From Shewanella chilikensis (lineage in GTDB: Bacteria; Pseudomonadota; Gammaproteobacteria; Enterobacterales; Shewanellaceae): a stretch of DNA of 62,704 nucleotides. Below the pieces are notes generated by a model. That model was not told the origin of the DNA. It saw nothing but the letters and a program-made list of their open reading frames with translations, and ran no database searches. The DNA lies in the NCBI RefSeq assembly GCF_002836945.1, contig NZ_NIJM01000028.1, positions 1 to 62,704 on the forward strand. The letters run 5' to 3'. The stretch's first letter is position 1; every line of letters begins with the position of its first letter. A program made the translations under genes and the position numbers. Below are positions 1-8,121 of the stretch, piece after piece.

Positions 1-38
1 GTCTGCGAGGAGACTTGTCCATCCTCTTTATAGACAAA

Positions 39-65
39 CGCCCTAAGCCAAATCGGCCTAGGGCG
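39..65 (-). terminator. Probable terminator of purHD
   Basis: An inverted repeat (CGCCCTA plus GCC on one side, GGC plus TAGGGCG on the other) forms a strong stem about 120 bases past the purD stop. Read on the minus strand it is followed by TTTGTCT, a modest T-rich tail. No gene is visible in bases 1-188. Confidence 0.6.
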
Positions 66-188
66 GTAAAAATATCAAAGACCCGATATCCTGTTAATCA
101 CAAGGCAGCTCCGCTTAAGTGAACTACGTTGCGGAAAATTCCGGGCTTGTTTGTTGATTGTTGAGTCTGGCTAACAGAGTGAAAGCCG

Positions 189-1484
189 TTATGCCTGCTC
201 GCGGGCGATGGCGCGATAGCCTATGTCGGTTCTGAAATAGACATCGTCCCAATGGACTTCATCCACCAGGGCATAAGCGGCCTGTTGGGCCTCGGTCACT
301 GTGTTGCCCAACGCGGTGGCGCACAATACCCGGCCGCCATTGGTGACTACATGGCCATCGACCATCTTGGTACCGGCGTGGAACACCTTGGCTTCATTAT
401 TGCCGAGCGAAAGCCCTTCGATAACATCACCCTTGCGGTAATCATCAGGATAGCCCCCGGCGGCCATGACCACACCGACGGCGGCGCGCTGATCATATTC
501 GGCGCTGACCTTGTCCAGCTCACCACGGCAGGCGGCCAGGCAGAGCTCCACCAGATCCGACTTGAGGCGCATCATGATAGGTTGAGTCTCGGGGTCGCCA
601 AAGCGGCAGTTGTATTCCAGCACCTTGGCGCTGCCATCGGCGGCAACCATCAAGCCGGCATAGAGGAAGCCGGTGTAGACATTGCCTTCGGCGGCCATGC
701 CGTCAACCGTTGGCCGGATAACATTGGCCATGACCCAATCATGCACTGTTTGGGTGACGACCGGCGCCGGGGAGTAAGCACCCATGCCGCCTGTGTTGGG
801 GCCGTTGTCGGCGTTGTCACGGGCCTTGTGATCCTGGCTGGTGGCCATAGGCAGAATATTGTTGCCGTCGACCATCACGATAAAGCTGGCTTCTTCGCCG
901 CGCAGAAACTCCTCAACGACCACTCTGGAGCCGGCTTCGCCGAACTTGTTGCCTGCCAGCATATCGTCGATGGCGGCATCGGCCTCGGTTTGATCCTGGG
1001 CGATGATTACCCCTTTACCTGCGGCCAGACCATCGGCCTTGATCACCACAGGGAAACCAGTGCGACCGGCAAGCTCGGTAACATAGGCCTTGGCCGGGGC
1101 AATTTCAGTGAAGTTCTGGTAGTCGGCGGTTGGGATCCGGTGGCGGGCAAGAAAGTCTTTGGTAAAGGCCTTGGAGCCTTCCAGTTGCGCCGCCGCTTCG
1201 GTGGGGCCAAAGATATTCAGGCCTTCGGCGCGGAAGGCATCGACTACACCCTGTACCAGAGGGGCCTCTGGGCCGACTATGGTGAGGGCTATCTGTTGTT
1301 GCTTGGCAAAGGCCAGCAGCGCCGGGATATCCGTGGCTTCTATCGCCAGGTTTTCCAGCTTGGGCTCCAGCGCCGTGCCGGCATTCCCCGGAGCAACAAA
1401 TACGGTTTCCACGGCGGCAGATTGCGCTGCCTTCCAGGCCAGGGCATGTTCACGACCACCACCACCAATCACGAGTACTTGCAT
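189..1484 (-). CDS. purD: Phosphoribosylamine-glycine ligase (GARS)
   Basis: Cytoplasmic ATP-grasp enzyme of de novo purine synthesis; it joins glycine to 5-phosphoribosylamine, giving GAR. The 431 residues match the usual single-domain length. Visible motifs are the N-terminal GGGGREHALAW, the ATP-grasp lysine/glycine loop VVIKADGLAAGKG (146-158), NTGGMGAYSP and the metal-binding EYNCRFGDPETQ stretch near residue 290. It lies 135 bp downstream of purH on the same strand, the usual purHD order, so cotranscription is likely. A hairpin lies in the gap between them. Start ATG at 1484 is the only sensible one. Confidence 0.97.
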   Translation of the reverse strand: MQVLVIGGGGREHALAWKAAQSAAVETVFVAPGNAGTALEPKLENLAIEATDIPALLAFAKQQQIALTIVGPEAPLVQGVVDAFRAEGLNIFGPTEAAAQLEGSKAFTKDFLARHRIPTADYQNFTEIAPAKAYVTELAGRTGFPVVIKADGLAAGKGVIIAQDQTEADAAIDDMLAGNKFGEAGSRVVVEEFLRGEEASFIVMVDGNNILPMATSQDHKARDNADNGPNTGGMGAYSPAPVVTQTVHDWVMANVIRPTVDGMAAEGNVYTGFLYAGLMVAADGSAKVLEYNCRFGDPETQPIMMRLKSDLVELCLAACRGELDKVSAEYDQRAAVGVVMAAGGYPDDYRKGDVIEGLSLGNNEAKVFHAGTKMVDGHVVTNGGRVLCATALGNTVTEAQQAAYALVDEVHWDDVYFRTDIGYRAIAREQA

Positions 1485-1552
1485 CTTCTTATCCTTGTTT
1501 CGCTTAACGCCTTGCGGGCAGGTTCAGGCCGGGCAGGGCTTTGTTACGGCGA

Positions 1553-1576
1553 ATCGCCGGAGGTTATTCCGGCGAT
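1553..1576 (-). repeat. Intercistronic hairpin between purH and purD
   Basis: A perfect 9-bp inverted repeat, ATCGCCGGA and TCCGGCGAT, with a 6-base loop, lies in the 135-bp purH-purD spacer. It has no T-run on either side, so it is more likely an mRNA processing or stability element than a terminator. Confidence 0.5.
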
Positions 1577-1619
1577 AAGTTCATTGCATCAGTGCAGGCC
1601 GGTTTGGGCCTGCTGACTA

Positions 1620-3209
1620 TCAGTGACGGAAGTGGCGCATATTGGTAAATACCATGGCCATTCCATGCTCGTCTGCAGCGGCAATCACCTCTTCATCGCG
1701 GATTGAGCCACCGGGTTGAATGATGCAGCTGATACCGGCAGCAGCAGCGGCATCGATACCGTCACGGAAGGGGAAGAAGGCATCGGATGCCATCACTGAA
1801 CCTTCCACGACCAAGCCTTCATCGGCGGCCTTGATACCGGCGATTTTGGCGCTGTAGACCCGGCTCATTTGACCTGCGCCCACCCCTATGGTCATGCCGT
1901 CTTTGGCATAAACAATGGCGTTGGACTTAACGAATTTGGCGACCTTCCAGCAGAACAGCAGATCTTTGATTTCTTCGGCAGTAGGTTGACGCTTGCTGAC
2001 CACCCTGAGGTCGGCCTCGGTTACCATGCCTTGATCTCTGTCCTGGATCAGCAGACCACCGTTGACCCGCTTGTAATCCAGGCCCTTGGTACGGCCTTGC
2101 CACTGACCACATTCAAGCAGACGGACATTGGCTTTCTTGGCAACCAGCTCGCGGGCTTGCTCGCTGACCTTAGGAGCGATGATCACTTCAACAAACTGAC
2201 GCTCGACAATGGCCGCCGCAGTGGCGCCGTCCAGCTCACGGTTGAAGGCGATGATGCCGCCGAAGGCCGAGGTAGGGTCTGTCTTGAAGGCGCGGTTGTA
2301 GGCGTCCAGCAGATCGCTGCCCAGGGCGACACCACAGGGGTTGGCGTGCTTGACGATAACGCAGGCGGGTTGCTCAAATTCCTTGACGCATTCCAGTGCG
2401 GCGTCGGTGTCGGCGATATTGTTGTAAGACAGCGCCTTACCCTGCAGCTGCACGGCAGTGGCGACCGAGGCTTCGTCTGTGTTGAGGTCAACATAGAAGG
2501 CGGCACTTTGGTGGCTGTTCTCGCCGTAACGCAGATCTTGTTTCTTCAGCAGCTGAGTGTTGAAGGTGCGCGGGAACTTGGAATCCTGATGACACTCGTC
2601 CTTGCTGTGGGCCGGAACCTGAGTGCCGAAGTAGTTGGCTATCATGCCATCATAGGCGGCCGTATGTTCAAAGGCGGCAATGGCCAGATCGAAACGGGTC
2701 GCCAGAGTGGTTGAGCCCTGGTGGGCCGCCATTTCTGCCAGTACGCGTTGATAGTCAGAGGCGTTGACCACTATGGTGACATCTTTATGGTTCTTGGCCG
2801 CGGCGCGCACCATGGTCGGGCCGCCGATATCGATATTCTCGATGGCGTCTTCCAGGGTACAACCCGGCTTGGCAACGGTTTCGGCGAAGGGGTAGAGGTT
2901 AACGGCCACCAGGTCAATCGGGCCTATGCCGTTGGCTTCCATGACGGCTTCGTCCTGGCCACGACGGGCGAGAATACCGCCATGCACTTTGGGATGCAGT
3001 GTCTTGACCCGGCCATCCATGATCTCTGGGTGACCTGTGTAGTCTGAAACTTCAATGACAGGTATAGCGTTATCCGCCAGCAAGCGGGCGGTGCCTCCGG
3101 TGGACAGCAGTTCAACGCCCTGGGCATGCAGCGCCTTGGCGAACTCCAGGATTCCGGTCTTATCAGATACGCTCAAGAGCGCGCGACGTATGGGTCTGGC
3201 ATTATTCAT
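1620..3209 (-). CDS. purH: Bifunctional AICAR formyltransferase / IMP cyclohydrolase
   Basis: Catalyses the last two steps to IMP. The N-terminal MGS-like IMP cyclohydrolase domain covers about residues 1-200. The C-terminal formyltransferase domain carries the KHANPCG signature, whose histidine is catalytic in the family, and ends in MRHFRH. I place the start at ATG 3209 (529 aa, [14 protein letters not shown]), because family members begin there; the open frame runs upstream to 3344 but that part looks non-coding. First gene of the purHD unit. A 276-bp gap separates it from the divergent metal regulator. Confidence 0.97.
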   Translation of the reverse strand: MNNARPIRRALLSVSDKTGILEFAKALHAQGVELLSTGGTARLLADNAIPVIEVSDYTGHPEIMDGRVKTLHPKVHGGILARRGQDEAVMEANGIGPIDLVAVNLYPFAETVAKPGCTLEDAIENIDIGGPTMVRAAAKNHKDVTIVVNASDYQRVLAEMAAHQGSTTLATRFDLAIAAFEHTAAYDGMIANYFGTQVPAHSKDECHQDSKFPRTFNTQLLKKQDLRYGENSHQSAAFYVDLNTDEASVATAVQLQGKALSYNNIADTDAALECVKEFEQPACVIVKHANPCGVALGSDLLDAYNRAFKTDPTSAFGGIIAFNRELDGATAAAIVERQFVEVIIAPKVSEQARELVAKKANVRLLECGQWQGRTKGLDYKRVNGGLLIQDRDQGMVTEADLRVVSKRQPTAEEIKDLLFCWKVAKFVKSNAIVYAKDGMTIGVGAGQMSRVYSAKIAGIKAADEGLVVEGSVMASDAFFPFRDGIDAAAAAGISCIIQPGGSIRDEEVIAAADEHGMAMVFTNMRHFRH

Positions 3210-3424
3210 TTGGGTACAGTATTCCACTTTTTTATATTCAAGGATCTTTCGGAAAACCAGGCAGTGCTGATTTGCATTGTTTTCCAAAAGTCCCTCGAAT
3301 GGTCCGGGAACCCTCAAGGCGCGCTGTATTTTAACGTAAAACAATTTGTGGCGGTGTTTTTTCTACGCGTTTCACAATATTGCTCTGCGAACAAGCCAAA
3401 ACCCCGAAGCGGGATAAAAAACAC

Positions 3425-3456
3425 TTGACCTTGGATTAAGCTCTAAGCTTTATACT
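3425..3456 (+). promoter_or_regulatory. MerR-type promoter/operator of the zntR-like operon
   Basis: TTGACC at 3425-3430 and TATACT at 3451-3456 are separated by 20 bp instead of 17. An over-long spacer is the hallmark of promoters untwisted by metal-responsive MerR regulators. The spacer holds an imperfect dyad, ACCTTGGA paired with TCTAAGCT (6 of 8 positions). The start codon follows at 3486. This implies autoregulation and metal induction of both genes downstream. Confidence 0.65.
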
Positions 3457-3485
3457 TGAATAGGAATTATTAGCAGGAACTGCAT

Positions 3486-3977
3486 ATGTACAGGATAGGT
3501 GAACTGGCCAAGCGCTTTGATATCAAGGCCGATACCCTGAGGTTTTACGAGAAACACGGCCTGCTGGCACCCTCTATGCGCACCGACTCCGGTTACCGGG
3601 TCTACAGCGACAGGGATGCCGAGCGGCTGAAGTTTATTCTCAGGGCCAAGGCGGTGGGTTTTACCCTGGGGGAGATAGCCGAGCTTTTGTCCATTGAACT
3701 GGATAAGTCCAACCGTGCCTGCAGCGATGTCAAAGGCATGGTGGACGACAAGTTGGATAAGGTCCAGCAGAAAATTGCCGAGCTTAATCAGTTCCGCCAG
3801 TCTTTGCAGTTACTGTCTGATACCTGCTGTGGCGGCCCTGAAAGTGCCGAGCATTGTTCGATTTTGGAGGCGTTGGAGTCCTGTGACGATGAGCTGTCCC
3901 CCAGAGTCGAAACCGGCAAGGGTCACAAGCACAGTCATGCCAATAGCCGTGTAAGTAGGGGCGCAAAATCATGTTGA
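3486..3977 (+). CDS. MerR-family metal-responsive regulator, ZntR-like
   Basis: A 163-aa regulator. The N-terminal winged HTH (about 2-70) starts MYRIGELAKRF; a dimerisation coiled coil spans roughly 80-115. The metal-binding region has CCGGPESAEHC followed by SILEALESC, close to the CC-x8-C arrangement of zinc-sensing ZntR, with an upstream cysteine near residue 79 as in ZntR. The tail is histidine-rich (GHKHSHANSR) and ends in a cysteine, which could add metal sites. It overlaps the next permease gene by 7 bp, so it most likely controls that gene. Whether it senses Zn, Cd, Pb or an arsenical cannot be read from sequence. Confidence 0.85.
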   Translation: MYRIGELAKRFDIKADTLRFYEKHGLLAPSMRTDSGYRVYSDRDAERLKFILRAKAVGFTLGEIAELLSIELDKSNRACSDVKGMVDDKLDKVQQKIAELNQFRQSLQLLSDTCCGGPESAEHCSILEALESCDDELSPRVETGKGHKHSHANSRVSRGAKSC

Positions 3978-5305
3978 TGGATAATTTTATTGAGCTGTTT
4001 CTCGAGTCGGCCCCCTGGCTGCTATTGGGGCTGGTGCTGGCGGGGCTGCTAAAGGTTTTTGTTCCCATGAGCTGGATGCAAAAACAATTGGGGGGCCATG
4101 GCCTCAAGACCACGGTCAAGGCGGCCCTGCTGGGCGCGCCTTTGCCGCTGTGTTCCTGCGGCGTTATCCCGGCCGCTGTTGGCCTGAGACGCAGCGGCGC
4201 CTCCAAGGCGGCTACCACCTCTTTTCTGGTATCGACCCCGGAAACCGGCGTCGATTCGGTCACTGTCTCCTATGTTCTGCTCGGCCCCTTTATGGCGATT
4301 GTCAGGCCCATTGCCGCGGTGTGCAGTGCCATAGTGGCAGGTTTGCTGGTTGGCCGCGATGATGAGCCGGTTTTGCCCTCTGAGGCAGTGAAGAAGAGCG
4401 AGCCGGAGAAGGCTCAAGCCAAAACTGCGGCTCAGTTCAAGCCGGTAGGCGCCGCCAACTACAGTCCTCTCAAGGCCGCGCCGACACAAGCTCAGAGTTC
4501 CTGCTGTGCCCCGGCCAAGGTGCAAGAGGCAGACTGCTGCAGTACGGCTAAGATCAGTACCGCTAAGGCCAGCACCGCCGGCGGGTCTTGTTGCTCTTCG
4601 GTCAAGGAGGAAGCCACTCAGTCCTGCTGCTCTCAACCTAAGGTAGAGGCGGCTTCATGTTGTTCATCATCGCAATCGGCCTCGAGCTGCTGCGACAGTG
4701 ACGACATGGCAGCTGAACTCAAGTCGAAGTCTGTCTTGCATAGAGTGCTGGCCGGTCTCAAGTATGCCGCCACGGATCTGGTGCGTGACACCGCCATCTG
4801 GTTGCTGGTGGGGTTGTTCTTTGCCGCACTGGTACAGACCTATGTGCCGGGAGACTTCCTGGCCCAATGGGGCGGCGGTATTCTGGCCATGCTGGTGATG
4901 GTTCTCATCTCAATCCCCATGTATATCTGTGCCACTGCTTCGACGCCGATAGCGGCAGGTTTGCTGCTGGCCGGGGTTTCCCCGGGCGCCGTGTTGGTGT
5001 TTATGCTGGCGGGACCTGCCACCAACATAGCCACCCTAGGCGTAGTCGCTAAAGAGATGGGTAAACGGGCGCTTTACGGCTATCTTGGCGGGGTACTCGG
5101 AGTGGCGCTGCTGGCTGGAATGCTGGTGAACCTGCTGGTGGCGAACTTTGGTTTTGAAGTGATGCCGCAGATAGGGGAAGAGCACCAGTTACTGCCACAG
5201 GCCGTGGTTAACTGGTCGGGGATTGTTCTGGCGCTGCTGATGGCCAAGGTGATTTACGATAAGATCCCCAGGCGTTGGCTGCGGAGGGATTGCTGCTCCG
5301 GCTGA
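3971..5305 (+). CDS. ArsP/DUF318-family permease with cysteine-pair loop
   Basis: Inner-membrane permease of 444 aa in two halves of about four helices each. The first half has PLPLCSCGVIPAA (Cys61 and Cys63), the signature of the ArsP family that exports trivalent organoarsenicals. The second half has the related ICATASTPIAAGLL. Between them (about 130-250) lies a hydrophilic loop with six CC pairs at 178, 189, 207, 219, 230 and 240, spaced 10-18 residues; a seventh pair is at 441-442 in the tail. Start ATG 3971 has AGGGG nine bases upstream; ATG 3977 is an alternative. Coupling to a ZntR-like regulator argues for metal or metalloid efflux; the substrate is unproven. Confidence 0.85.
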   Translation: MLMDNFIELFLESAPWLLLGLVLAGLLKVFVPMSWMQKQLGGHGLKTTVKAALLGAPLPLCSCGVIPAAVGLRRSGASKAATTSFLVSTPETGVDSVTVSYVLLGPFMAIVRPIAAVCSAIVAGLLVGRDDEPVLPSEAVKKSEPEKAQAKTAAQFKPVGAANYSPLKAAPTQAQSSCCAPAKVQEADCCSTAKISTAKASTAGGSCCSSVKEEATQSCCSQPKVEAASCCSSSQSASSCCDSDDMAAELKSKSVLHRVLAGLKYAATDLVRDTAIWLLVGLFFAALVQTYVPGDFLAQWGGGILAMLVMVLISIPMYICATASTPIAAGLLLAGVSPGAVLVFMLAGPATNIATLGVVAKEMGKRALYGYLGGVLGVALLAGMLVNLLVANFGFEVMPQIGEEHQLLPQAVVNWSGIVLALLMAKVIYDKIPRRWLRRDCCSG

Positions 5306-5323
5306 CACTCCACTGCACAAGGG

Positions 5324-5354
5324 AAAGGCGCTCGATTGAGCGCCTTTCGTTTTA
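5324..5354 (+). terminator. Rho-independent terminator after the permease
   Basis: AAAGGCGCTC and GAGCGCCTTT pair around a GATT loop (5324-5347) and are followed by CGTTTTAT. It lies 20 bp after the permease stop. It may also serve the convergent small gene, though the minus-strand tail (CCCTT) is weak. Confidence 0.85.
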
Positions 5355-5388
5355 TCTATTGCCAAACAGGGGCTGTGAAGGGAGAGGG

Positions 5389-5520
5389 TCATTTGCCTTG
5401 TTTGATATTCTCCACAGGATTGAGTTTGGCCTGCTTCTTGGCCATTTTGGCGGCCCGCTTCTCCTTGGCAGAGTGCATGGGTTTCTTCTTTTGCTCTTTG
5501 CTGTTTTTGTGCTCTTTCAT
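5389..5520 (-). CDS. Lysine-rich 43-residue microprotein
   Basis: A 43-aa frame starting MKEHKNSKEQ and ending NIKQGK. It is almost all Lys, Ala, Glu, Gln and Met, has no hydrophobic stretch, and would form a strongly basic amphipathic helix around KEKRAAKMAKKQAK. The upstream Shine-Dalgarno is weak (GGAAT about ten bases before ATG). I do not recognise the family. It converges on the permease terminator. The coding call rests on composition, position and resemblance in style to the 29-residue frame at 7831-7920. Confidence 0.6.
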   Translation of the reverse strand: MKEHKNSKEQKKKPMHSAKEKRAAKMAKKQAKLNPVENIKQGK

Positions 5521-5948
5521 GGTGTTGATTCCATTGATAGCGAAAGCCTGGCTGGGGTTTTTCTCCCCGCTTCCTGCAATTTAAGATCCACTTACAGCTG
5601 GCATACCGGTCAGTCAGACACCGGCGTGATTCAACCAGTTGGTCGGCCTGGGCCGACCTGGATATTTTACGCCTGTTGCCGAAATACTGCTGTCGGCTTC
5701 AATAGAATATTTGAGAATAACGCTTTGCTTTTGAGATGGTATTTGACTAAGGAGCGCGAACAAGTTCTATCTGTGCACTGTGTCGGCTTGCATGCCTGAA
5801 TGCAAGGCGCGGTTCGCAGCCAATGGCCCTGGCCCTTTGCGAGAATTTCCCAAGAGTATTTCACTACAAAGTGGCCAGGGCCGTGCGAAAGATTGTGTGA
5901 GAGAGTGAGTGAAAGCCTGGGCGAATCAGTCGCTGCCACAACCTTCCT
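5521..5948. other. Non-coding gap with two strong inverted repeats
   Basis: No convincing gene. It contains an 18-base perfect palindrome-like hairpin at 5641-5658 (GGTCGGCC, TG, GGCCGACC). A second long inverted repeat spans 5825-5882, where GGCCCTGGCC pairs with GGCCAGGGCC across 38 bases and the stem extends inward through TTTG and CAAAG. Neither is followed by a T-run. Confidence 0.6.
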
Positions 5949-6836
5949 TTAAAGCGCTTCCGCCTTGAGCATGGCTCTTGGGCGTCTCGCACGATACTGC
6001 ACCAGGCTGACCCCGGTCAGCACCAAGGCACCGCCGACATAGTGAGGGACTCCCAACTGCTCACCCAGTAACGTGGATGCCAGCACTGCGGTGAAGATTG
6101 GCATCAGGTTCATAAAGATGGCGGTTCTCTCTGTGCCCAGCAACGCAATCGCCTTGATCCAGGCCCAAGGCGCCAGAATCGAGGCACAGATAGCGGCATA
6201 GGCTATCAAGGGCAGTGAAGCTTGGGTGATGCTGATACTGCTGGCAAAGAGCAGCAGGGGCGACAGCATGAACACGGCGAACAGTATCTGCATATACAGC
6301 AGGTCCCAGGTCGGCAGTTGCAGCGACCAGCGTTTTAACAGCACGCCATAGAGGGCGTAGACCACGGCGGCCAGCAACAACAAGAGATCGCCGGGTACCA
6401 CAGAGGTTGACAGCCGGGCCAAGTCGCCTTGGCTGAGCATAAACAGCAAACCGCTGAAAGAGATAAAGGCGCCCAGCAGAGCCAATTTGGAGAGCCTCAC
6501 TCCGAGCAAAGACACCGCCAGTAGCAGGCTTAGAACCGGCACCAGAGAGGTGATCAGCGCCATATTGGTGGCGCTGGTGGTCGCGGCGGCAAAATACGCC
6601 AGGCTTTGGTTCAGCACCATTCCCAAGCTGGCCAACACGGCGAGTTTGCCAAGATGAGGGCGAATCATGGCGCGGCGGCGCCAAACCCCGGGAAGCAACA
6701 CTGGGGTCAATAACAAAAGTGCAAAGGCCCAACGGTAGAAAGAGATGGCTTCCGGCGCTATAACATCGGCGGAGAGTTTATTAACCAGACTATTGCCGGC
6801 CCAGATGGCTACCGCCAATAATGGAAAAAGATACAA
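5949..6836 (-). CDS. EamA/DMT-family transporter
   Basis: Inner-membrane protein of about 295 aa with ten predicted helices in two EamA repeats, a family that mostly exports metabolites or amino acids. The first repeat opens with AVAIWAGNSLVNK and has FAAATTSATNMALI; the second ends at VGGALVLTGVSLV. There is no usable ATG near the N-terminus. A TTG at 6836 follows GAGGAG (6844-6849) by seven bases and is the best start; an upstream TTG at 6863 lacks a ribosome site. Divergent from an AraC regulator that may control it (inference). Substrate unknown. Confidence 0.88.
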   Translation of the reverse strand: MYLFPLLAVAIWAGNSLVNKLSADVIAPEAISFYRWAFALLLLTPVLLPGVWRRRAMIRPHLGKLAVLASLGMVLNQSLAYFAAATTSATNMALITSLVPVLSLLLAVSLLGVRLSKLALLGAFISFSGLLFMLSQGDLARLSTSVVPGDLLLLLAAVVYALYGVLLKRWSLQLPTWDLLYMQILFAVFMLSPLLLFASSISITQASLPLIAYAAICASILAPWAWIKAIALLGTERTAIFMNLMPIFTAVLASTLLGEQLGVPHYVGGALVLTGVSLVQYRARRPRAMLKAEAL

Positions 6837-6961
6837 AAAAGGACTCCTCAGCCCTAAGAACAAGGCTTAACAGATAGATAATAGGGGCAGATTATTCCAC
6901 GTCTTATGTGATATATATATCTGCTATCAGACAAGTTCAATCCGCCTTCGGACATTTGCAT

Positions 6962-7765
6962 ATGGCCAACATCTATCATCCACCTGAGCAGCATCCCGGT
7001 GATGGCTCACAGGTGTTTTTCTATTACCAGCAGTTTTCACCCGATACGCTGACACCCATGCACAGCCATACCTGGGGGCAACTGCAATTGAGTCGCGGTG
7101 GTTTGATGGAGCTGGTGGCTCAAGGGCGGCGCTTTATGTCGTTGTCGCAGTGCGGTATCTGGATCCCGGCCGGTATAAAACATGAGAGCTACATGCGCCG
7201 CTGCGTGCAGTACAGTTCAATGAATGTGCCGCAGGAACTGGCTACCAGGCTGCCCAAGCACATCTGCCTGCTGGAGTTGAGTCCGATAGCGGAAGCTATT
7301 TTGATGGACTTGAACTCAAGAGGTGTTGAGCTGGCCCATACGCCTGAGGATCAAAGGCTGCTTAAGGTGCTATTGGATCAATTGAGTCGGGCCAGGGAAG
7401 TGCAGCCTTTTTTACCGGTAACCGACCATCCCATGTTGCAAGCCATAGCTGCCGAGCTGGAAGCCGTACCTGAGGGCGGGCGCAGTTTTGCTGCCTGGGC
7501 AGATACCTTGGGGACAACAGAACGCACTTTGGCGCGCTTGTGCCAGGCAAGGCTTGGGATGAACTATACCGAGTGGCGGCAACGTTATCGCTTTATCCAC
7601 AGTTTACAATTGCTGCGGCAAGCGATATCAGTAAAAGAGGTGGCATTGACGCTGGGGTATCATCAAACCTCGCCCTTTATTAGTTTGTTTCGCAAGTATG
7701 CCGGTTGTACACCACAGGCTTACAGGCAACAACTGGCCCAAGGAAGTGCCCTTGTTCTTCCTTGA
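6962..7765 (+). CDS. AraC-family transcriptional regulator
   Basis: About 267 aa: an N-terminal cupin-like sensor (TPMHSHTWGQLQLSRGG; IPAGIKHES) and a C-terminal double HTH (about 165-260) with FAAWADTLGTTERTLARL as first helix pair and VKEVALTLGYHQTSPFISLF as second. This is the layout of AraC proteins that respond to small molecules through a cupin. The frame is open upstream to GTG 6908; ATG 6962 is preferred because similar proteins start near this motif, but no strong ribosome site decides it. It is divergent from the DMT transporter with about 125 bp between them, a common regulator-exporter pairing. Confidence 0.88.
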   Translation: MANIYHPPEQHPGDGSQVFFYYQQFSPDTLTPMHSHTWGQLQLSRGGLMELVAQGRRFMSLSQCGIWIPAGIKHESYMRRCVQYSSMNVPQELATRLPKHICLLELSPIAEAILMDLNSRGVELAHTPEDQRLLKVLLDQLSRAREVQPFLPVTDHPMLQAIAAELEAVPEGGRSFAAWADTLGTTERTLARLCQARLGMNYTEWRQRYRFIHSLQLLRQAISVKEVALTLGYHQTSPFISLFRKYAGCTPQAYRQQLAQGSALVLP

Positions 7766-7772
7766 AAAAAAG

Positions 7773-7798
7773 GGGCGCCTTAAGGCGCCCAAAAGGTG
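7773..7798 (-). terminator. Terminator of the 29-residue gene
   Basis: A perfect palindrome GGGCGCCTT/AAGGCGCCC at 7773-7790 is followed on the minus strand by CTTTTTTTC. The T-run exists only in that direction, so it mainly ends the small minus-strand gene at 7831; it may also protect the 3' end of the AraC mRNA. Confidence 0.8.
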
Positions 7799-7830
7799 GC
7801 TCGAAACTAAGCTCTCGGAGTAGCTTGGGC

Positions 7831-7920
7831 TTACTCCTGATCTGCGCGTTTTTCGCGCTTTTCCCGTCGTTTTTCTTTCAGGGATTTAGTTGGTTTTTTC
7901 TTCGCTTTTTCTTTACTCAT
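7831..7920 (-). CDS. Lysine/arginine-rich 29-residue microprotein
   Basis: A 29-aa frame: MSKEKAKKKPTKSLKEK, then RREKREKRADQE. It has a clear ribosome site (GAGGAGA about seven bases upstream of ATG) and its own terminator at 7773-7798, which together make it a likely real gene despite its size. There is no hydrophobic segment; about half the residues are Lys or Arg. Function unknown; nucleic-acid or ribosome contact is only a guess from charge. Confidence 0.7.
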   Translation of the reverse strand: MSKEKAKKKPTKSLKEKRREKREKRADQE

Positions 7921-8034
7921 GAGCGTATCTCCTCTTCAATGACCCCTCTCCACGCCGCCGCTTTGCCAGGAGAGAGGGCTGTTTCCCCTTTGACCGACCG
8001 GGAAAGAGGCGGTGGTCAAAGGATTAAGCCAAAC

Positions 8035-8058
8035 CCCGGATCATCCTGTCGGGGCAGT
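8035..8058 (-). terminator. Weak terminator-like hairpin
   Basis: On the minus strand CCCCG and CGGGG pair around an 11-base loop and are followed by TTTGG. It lies about 65 bases beyond the stop of the GreA/GreB-like gene. The short stem and poor tail make this tentative. Confidence 0.35.
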
Positions 8059-8121
8059 TCACGGCTGAATTAAACACTTCAAGGCACTGTCTCCTCTTGT
8101 TAAGCGTCTATAAGCATGCAA

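Noticed and set aside
252..1616. A 454-codon plus-strand open frame opposite purD
   Set aside because: It is the antisense shadow of a fully conserved purD; its product has no domain or ribosome site.
3334..3349. A PurR-like box upstream of purH
   Set aside because: It matches the PurR consensus at about 9 of 16 positions and lacks symmetry; not better than chance.
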